In this document: one piece after another, positions 59,461-64,000 of the stretch | Layout: the number at the start of each line of letters is the position of its first letter | How positions within the stretch are numbered: position 1 is the first letter of the stretch | The notes under the pieces: model-generated | Told to the model about the DNA's origin: nothing | Database searches by the model: none | The model's input: only the letters and a program-made list of their open reading frames with translations | Made by a program: the position numbers and the translations under genes | Assembly (NCBI GenBank): GCA_016705335.1 | Contig: JADIYN010000018.1 | Coordinates: 1 to 64,000, forward strand | DNA: 64,000 nucleotides | Source of the DNA: Draconibacterium sp. | GTDB taxonomy: Bacteria; Bacteroidota; Bacteroidia; Bacteroidales; Prolixibacteraceae | Direction of reading: 5' to 3'

Positions 59461-59506
59461 GTAAATCACAATTATTCACAACAAATAACTATAAATCACT
59501 TTTTCC

Positions 59507-60229
59507 ATGATACAAATTACAAATCTTCAAAAAGCCTACGCCGGAACTACTGTTCTTGATATTTCTGAATTGACCATTCAAAGTGGCGAAGTTTTTGGTC
59601 TTGTTGGAAACAACGGTGCCGGTAAAACAACACTTTTTTCGTTGATTCTCGATTTAATTCGCGCAACAAAAGGCAAAGTTATTATCAACGAAATTGCTGT
59701 TGCAAAGTCTGAAGACTGGAAATCGATTACCGGTGCTTACATTGATGAAAGTTTTACAATCGGCTACCTAACTCCTGATGAATACTTCAATTTTATTGGC
59801 GAATTGCGCGGAATGAATGCAAATGATATTGCGGGTTTTTTGTCGAATTTCAATGAATTTTTTAACGATGAAATTCTTGGGAAAAAGAAGTTTATTCGTG
59901 ATCTTTCGAAAGGTAACCAGAAAAAAGTGGGCGTAGTTGGCGCATTAATGGGCAATCCCGAAATTGTGATTTTAGATGAGCCTTTTGCCAATCTCGATCC
60001 AACATCGCAATTTAAACTTCGGAAAATAATCAAAGAATTTGCTGCCGGTCAAGGCAAAACATTCCTGATTTCGAGCCATGATTTGGATCATGTTACCGAC
60101 GTTTGTTCACGAATTGTAATCCTTCAAAAAGGACAAATAATAAGGGACGTTCAAAAAACAAACACCACACTGGCAGAACTTGAAGAGTTTTTTACAGGTG
60201 TAAAGACAGAACCGCATTTTTTGGAATAA
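59507..60229 (+). CDS. ABC transporter ATP-binding protein
   Basis: The 240-residue protein has Walker A GLVGNNGAGKTTLFSLILD (residues 32-50), the signature RDLSKGNQKKVGVVGALMGN, Walker B EIVILDEPFANLDP and the H-loop LISSHDLDHV. It is most like the ATPases paired with DUF5687 permeases. It probably powers export or lipid/peptide movement across the inner membrane, with unknown substrate. All motifs are complete. It follows the permease gene on the same strand. Confidence 0.92.
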   Translation: MIQITNLQKAYAGTTVLDISELTIQSGEVFGLVGNNGAGKTTLFSLILDLIRATKGKVIINEIAVAKSEDWKSITGAYIDESFTIGYLTPDEYFNFIGELRGMNANDIAGFLSNFNEFFNDEILGKKKFIRDLSKGNQKKVGVVGALMGNPEIVILDEPFANLDPTSQFKLRKIIKEFAAGQGKTFLISSHDLDHVTDVCSRIVILQKGQIIRDVQKTNTTLAELEEFFTGVKTEPHFLE

Positions 60230-60255
60230 AAATTTTGTAACAAACCATTTTATGC

Positions 60256-60292
60256 AAACCTCATCCTGATATCAAATCATAGGTGGGGTTTT
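60256..60292 (+). terminator. probable terminator of the ABC ATPase gene
   Basis: AAACCTCATCCT (60256-60267) and AGGTGGGGTTTT (60281-60292) pair with one bulge, then TTGTCATTTTTT follows. It lies 27 bases after the stop codon. Confidence 0.45.
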
Positions 60293-60381
60293 GTCATTTT
60301 TTAAAACAAATGTTTAAATTTCCTTTGGTCAACGCAACCTATTCCTTGTTCATTCCATCCATGTATTAAAATCAACTTAAA

Positions 60382-61653
60382 ATGAAAACCAAACAAATTC
60401 TTTTTCTCACATTTTTTACCATTTTATTTTACCCCGCACTTGCCCAAAGGTTTTCTGTAGGATTGGAAAGTGGTATCAATTTCTCGAATATCAACAAAAA
60501 ATCGAATAATTTAAGTTACGGTTCGCAACCTGGCCCGGTAAATGGGATTATCGCACAATTCGATATTGGAAACTGGTTTGTATTGCAATCAGGATTAAAT
60601 CATGCAACTTATTATTTCAATGAATGGAATAATCATTATTACTATTCTCCAGGATTTCATTATACATCTTCTTCTGTGTATGTTCCCGGAATGTCATCCT
60701 ATTCAAGCTTAACTGATTATCCAAATTATTATTACAACAATCAATCAAAATTCAGTTTTCTGCGTATTCCATTGCTCATAAAATTTAAAACCCCGGGCAG
60801 GGTGAATTTCGAAATTGGCGCGGGTGCTTATTATGGTTTTGTTACCAACGACGAATACAGGGGTAAAGACAAAGACTTCTATACAAAAGAGTACATGGAC
60901 GAAAATTTTCCTCCAATGCACGACTGGGGCTGGATTTTAAACAGTTCGGTGCATTACAACATTACCGAAAAATGGAATGTGTTTGCAAGCGGGCAAATTA
61001 CATCAGGACATAAAACCTACTTTAAAGATCTGGAAGGGAAAATTGGATCGGCAGAAGTAACTTTTGGTGTTGCATATAAACCATTTTCGGCTAAAAAATA
61101 TATCGAAAAAAATGATTCTTTGGGAATGAACATTAAAATCAGGCCCCATTCAGGTTTCAACATTTCGAAGGCGAAAGTATCAAAGAATTCGGGCGAATAT
61201 GCTTCAAAAGTTGGTTTCTCGTCAGGAGTTTCCATAATTTTTAAACTTGGTGGTGATTTGTCGTTTTCAACCGGTGCCTGGTATGAGCGAAAAGGGTATG
61301 AACTGGATTACAGAGGCAATTTCAACTTTTTGTACCGGGCGGGAACAGAAGCTGAACAGGCAAACGCGCCCCAACTTCAATCGAGGGTGAATTTGGATTA
61401 TGTCACATTTCCGTTAAAATTCCATTTGAGTTTTGGTAAGAAAATTCAATCTGATTTCAATTTTGGTCCCTATATTTCATTGCTGTACAATTCATTTGCA
61501 CAAGTGTCAATAAATCAATCTCTTGGCGTAGTAAATGTTCTGACCGACAAAAATGAAAATCCTGCATATTCATTACCATTAATCGATGAAAAGATGCACA
61601 ACAATTCAACTTCTTTTCTTTTCGGATTGAGTATTCCTGTCTCAAAAAAATAA
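60382..61653 (+). CDS. outer membrane protein with two tandem beta-barrel (PorT-like) domains
   Basis: The 423-residue protein has a signal peptide (ILFLTFFTILFYPALAQ). Two similar barrel modules follow: the first, about residues 22-237, opens FSVGLESGINFSNINK and has FSFLRIPLLIKFKTPGRVNF. The second, about 250-423, opens IRPHSGFNISKAKVSKN and has LDYVTFPLKFHLSFGKKIQS. Each resembles a PF13568-type outer membrane barrel, usually found singly. The end (FLFGLSIPVSKK) is abrupt, at a seven-base A run, so the last strands may be missing. The BNR lipoprotein gene starts seven bases later and should be cotranscribed. Confidence 0.7.
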   Translation: MKTKQILFLTFFTILFYPALAQRFSVGLESGINFSNINKKSNNLSYGSQPGPVNGIIAQFDIGNWFVLQSGLNHATYYFNEWNNHYYYSPGFHYTSSSVYVPGMSSYSSLTDYPNYYYNNQSKFSFLRIPLLIKFKTPGRVNFEIGAGAYYGFVTNDEYRGKDKDFYTKEYMDENFPPMHDWGWILNSSVHYNITEKWNVFASGQITSGHKTYFKDLEGKIGSAEVTFGVAYKPFSAKKYIEKNDSLGMNIKIRPHSGFNISKAKVSKNSGEYASKVGFSSGVSIIFKLGGDLSFSTGAWYERKGYELDYRGNFNFLYRAGTEAEQANAPQLQSRVNLDYVTFPLKFHLSFGKKIQSDFNFGPYISLLYNSFAQVSINQSLGVVNVLTDKNENPAYSLPLIDEKMHNNSTSFLFGLSIPVSKK

Positions 61654-61660
61654 ACCTGCC

Positions 61661-62968
61661 ATGAAAAAATTAATATACCTGCTATTTATTTTTGCTTCAT
61701 TCTATTCCTGTGAAATGTATCCTGAACCGGGTTCCCAAAACATTGAATCTTTCAGTTTTAACATCATCGGAAATCAGCAAACAGCCGATGCCGGGGAATA
61801 TCTTGTTAATAAAATTGGCGCTCAAATTTATTTGGAATCGCTTGTTCCAAAAACCGATAAAAAATTCCGCATAGAATTAGAAATTATTTCAGGAAATGGT
61901 AGTGTTGATAATACTTTAATTGAAGCAGACAATCAAGGTAAAATGGTAACCAGCTGGAAACTTGGCAATGAAACAAACGTCCAGCAGATAAAAGCTAAAA
62001 TATTTGATTCTTCTAACCAGTTTTACTCTGAATTTGAAATTCAGGCAACCGCGTTTTTCCTTGATAAATGGAACACGATTACTGATGGTTTCCTGATCGG
62101 TATTGGAGATATGGTTAAAGACACAATTAACAACCGCTCCATGATTATTTCCGGTATGGATTTATATGCAAAAGAAGGTGTTGATAATAAGTTTTATGAA
62201 TGGAAACAAATTCAGGGGTACGGTTACCCAAATAATTTTAAAGATCTTGAAATTAACAGCAAAGGAGAAGTATTTGGAGGAGGCTGGAATGGTAACCTAT
62301 ACAAAAGCACTGACTGGGGAAAAACATGGACATTAATTAGTAAACCCATCCCGGAAAATCAATACAATTTTGAACTTACCATCACAAAAGACGATTATAT
62401 CTGGGCAAACAAGTGGGATTACGGAGTTTATTGTTCAAAAGACAACGGAATAACCTGGACTAAAGATACAATCGGGCTTGACAGACAGGAACAACTTGGC
62501 AGGATTTTTACTTTTGACGATTCTTTGCATTTGGCAATTTCACATGCCAATTTAACCATTCTTAAAACATCGGATGACGGGATTACCTGGTCTCCAATAA
62601 ATACACCTGAATATTCATTGACAATGTTTGTAACTGATGACAATGCAATAATTGCTCAAAATCAAGGTGGTTTTGTCTTGCATAAATCAACAAACGGCGG
62701 ACAAAGCTATCGCCAGGTTTTTAGTCCACATGTTGAATATGGAACTACTTCGTGGCATTGTTACGATAAATTCAAAAACAATTATTATGTACTTGCACCG
62801 GGCGGCGGCGTTTGGAGAACGAAGAGCTTTGAGGAATTTGAAAACCTGATAACATTCTCACTTCAACATAATCTTTTTATCGACCATAACGGAACAATTT
62901 ATGCAAGTGGATATAAATATTCAAATGCCACGGATGATCCAACGCTTGTTCTGTCATTTAAAGAATAG
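61661..62968 (+). CDS. BNR/Asp-box repeat lipoprotein
   Basis: The 435-residue protein has a lipoprotein signal (LIYLLFIFASFYSC-E), an N-terminal beta domain and a propeller with four Asp-box motifs: YKSTDWGKTWTL, YCSKDNGITWTKD, LKTSDDGITWSPI and HKSTNGGQSYRQV. Such propellers occur in sialidases and in photosystem assembly or sortilin-like proteins. No catalytic Arg triad is evident, so it more likely binds a ligand than cleaves one. It lies seven bases after the double-barrel gene, and the two products probably form a surface complex (inference). Confidence 0.75.
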   Translation: MKKLIYLLFIFASFYSCEMYPEPGSQNIESFSFNIIGNQQTADAGEYLVNKIGAQIYLESLVPKTDKKFRIELEIISGNGSVDNTLIEADNQGKMVTSWKLGNETNVQQIKAKIFDSSNQFYSEFEIQATAFFLDKWNTITDGFLIGIGDMVKDTINNRSMIISGMDLYAKEGVDNKFYEWKQIQGYGYPNNFKDLEINSKGEVFGGGWNGNLYKSTDWGKTWTLISKPIPENQYNFELTITKDDYIWANKWDYGVYCSKDNGITWTKDTIGLDRQEQLGRIFTFDDSLHLAISHANLTILKTSDDGITWSPINTPEYSLTMFVTDDNAIIAQNQGGFVLHKSTNGGQSYRQVFSPHVEYGTTSWHCYDKFKNNYYVLAPGGGVWRTKSFEEFENLITFSLQHNLFIDHNGTIYASGYKYSNATDDPTLVLSFKE

Positions 62969-63017
62969 ATTCATTTATTTTCTCCAAAATTGTTCGTTAT
63001 AGAGTTCAATTGACTTA

Positions 63018-63048
63018 TTGGATAACGATAGATTTTTCCCTATTTTTA
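63018..63048 (+). promoter_or_regulatory. candidate recX promoter
   Basis: TTG (63018-63020), 20 bases, then TATTTTTA (63041-63048) fits the Bacteroidota sigma consensus of TTG and TAnnTTTG in spacing and sequence, with one mismatch. It lies 28 bases before the recX ATG. Confidence 0.45.
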
Positions 63049-63076
63049 TCATTATTTCAAAAATCAACTCATCAGC

Positions 63077-63547
63077 ATGGAAAACAGGGAATTAATCGTA
63101 AAAGAAGCCTATTCAAAAATGGCACAATTGTGTAGCAGATCGGAGCAGTGTTCTGCCGACATCAGAAAAAAAATGGTTGCCTGGGAAATTATGGATGAAC
63201 TGGTTGATGAAATAATCTCAAAACTAAAAGAAGAAAAATTCCTTGATGATGAAAGATACGTAAAAGCTTACGTTTCCGATAAATTCAAGCTCAACAAATG
63301 GGGCAGGATTAAAATGCGCTACTACCTAAAAGCCAAAGGTTTAAATGATGAATTAATTGAAATTGGCTTAAATGAAATCAAAGAAGAACAATACAAGAAA
63401 GCTTTAATTTCAACCCTGAAAGAAAAAGCCAGGAAAATAAAATCGGACGATAAATTTGATAAAATGGGCCAAATTATCCGGTTTGCCCAAAGTCGCGGTT
63501 TCGAACCCGAAATTATTCACCGCTATCTTGCCGAAGTAGTTAAATAA
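63077..63547 (+). CDS. recX: regulatory protein RecX
   Basis: The 156-residue helical protein matches RecX: three-helix repeats with AYSKMAQLCSRSEQCSADIR, KLKEEKFLDDERYVKAYVSD, KFKLNKWGRIKMRYYLKAKG and FAQSRGFEPEIIHRYLAEVV. RecX binds RecA filaments and limits strand exchange. The gene is not next to recA here. A likely promoter is at 63018-63048. Length and repeats are complete. Confidence 0.93.
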   Translation: MENRELIVKEAYSKMAQLCSRSEQCSADIRKKMVAWEIMDELVDEIISKLKEEKFLDDERYVKAYVSDKFKLNKWGRIKMRYYLKAKGLNDELIEIGLNEIKEEQYKKALISTLKEKARKIKSDDKFDKMGQIIRFAQSRGFEPEIIHRYLAEVVK

Positions 63548-63688
63548 ATTCTCCGTACTCAACTACTGCAAATTTTCCATTCTATCAATCAAACCTCAGT
63601 TATTCGATTCAACAGGTAGTTTTAAGGTTTACTCATGATTCAGTAAAAATCTTGCTACCTTTACGCACCATAATAAAAATGTATAAAA

Positions 63689-64000
63689 ATGATTTTTAAA
63701 GACCAGATAAATGATCTTCTGGAGCGCCGGGATGCGCTGAGGAGACATCTTTGACTACGATGCAAAATTAATCCAACTGCAGGAAGAGGAGCTAAAAACC
63801 CAGGATCCCGATTTCTGGAACAATCCGAAAGAAGCTGAAGAACAAATGAAAAAAGTCCGCTCGGTAAAAGTGTGGACCGATGGATTTATTGCTGTCAATC
63901 GGATGATTGAAGATTTTGTTGTGCTGTTTGAGTTTTTCGAAGCGAAGGAAGCATCGGAAGCAGAAGTTGACAAAGCATATAAAGAAACCATTGAAGCTGT
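63689..64000 (+). CDS. prfB: peptide chain release factor 2 (start only), programmed +1 frameshift
   Basis: Translation starts at ATG 63689 and reads IFKDQINDLLERRDALRRHL before meeting TGA at 63752. Shifting +1 at CTT-TGA-C gives DYDAKLIQLQEEELKTQDPD and then FWNNPKEAEEQMKKVRSV, the unmistakable N-terminus of RF2, running off the right edge. RF2 ends translation at UGA and UAA; low RF2 lets the ribosome slip and make more of it. A possible -7 box TACCTTTA is at 63656-63663. The gene must not be called a pseudogene. Confidence 0.95.
63740..63755 (+). promoter_or_regulatory. prfB programmed +1 frameshift signal
   Basis: AGGAG (63740-63744) acts as an internal Shine-Dalgarno, followed by ACAT and the slippery CTT TGA C (63749-63755). 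Spacing and sequence match the classical RF2 recoding site. Confidence 0.93.

Noticed and set aside
61640..61660. Frameshift at the end of the double-barrel gene
   Set aside because: A seven-base A run precedes the stop, but the next gene starts at once, so I could not show that homology continues.
63689..63754. prfB as a truncated pseudogene
   Set aside because: The stop lies in the classical CTT-TGA-C recoding site with an upstream AGGAG, and RF2 continues in +1.

Overview
The window is chromosomal DNA of a low-GC member of the Bacteroidota, most like the marine, polysaccharide-degrading Marinilabiliales/Prolixibacteraceae group. The grounds are a SusC/SusD pair driven by an ECF sigma/FecR pair, an Oar-like and a second CarboxypepD-plug TonB receptor, the type IX secretion protein PorZ, DUF5687/ABC and DUF5107/TPR proteins, lipoprotein signals ending in S-C or A-C, and sparse Shine-Dalgarno sequences. 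No rRNA, tRNA, CRISPR array or intact insertion sequence was seen. The placement is inference from gene content.

Layout. 1-9 kb (minus strand): a LamG-like surface protein, a PadR/PspC/DUF4252 stress-type operon, a small secreted repeat protein and an Oar-like TonB receptor. 9-24.7 kb: housekeeping genes (nadA, S41 protease, dCMP-type deaminase, SPOR lipoprotein, a Memo-AMMECR1 fusion, recO, methyltransferase, porZ, rdgB, YfhO-type membrane protein, AlkD, ArsR, polyprenyl synthase). 24.7-28.8 kb: an overlapping M1 peptidase - class II aldolase - chromate transporter operon. 28.9-44.9 kb: a glycan or sulfo-conjugate uptake locus read leftwards, ECF sigma - FecR - SusC - SusD - arylsulfotransferase - PAPS-type sulfotransferase - DUF5107/TPR - DUF6067-like glycosidase. 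45-49.9 kb: YhcH-like lipoprotein, MazG-like, dtd, DUF2271 and a TonB receptor. 49.9-52.5 kb: an island holding an eight-unit array of about 41-bp repeats, a DUF6261-like gene, a strong RNA-type hairpin and about 1 kb without an intact gene. 52.5-58 kb (minus): a beta-helix/PDZ protein, an acetolactate decarboxylase - alpha/beta hydrolase fusion and a sulfatase. 58.2-64 kb (plus): DUF5687 permease and ABC ATPase, a double beta-barrel protein and BNR lipoprotein, recX, and the start of prfB with its programmed +1 frameshift.

Twelve genes are broken by single-base gains or losses, mostly in short homopolymers, or by single in-frame stops. Housekeeping genes such as rdgB are among them, and each protein reads on cleanly after the break. 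I read most of these as errors in the sequence or very recent damage and annotate each such gene over its full span. The prfB shift is different: it is the classic regulatory frameshift. The most unusual locus is the repeat array directly upstream of the DUF6261-like gene (50272-51404). The second is the decarboxylase-hydrolase fusion inside the sulfatase cluster.
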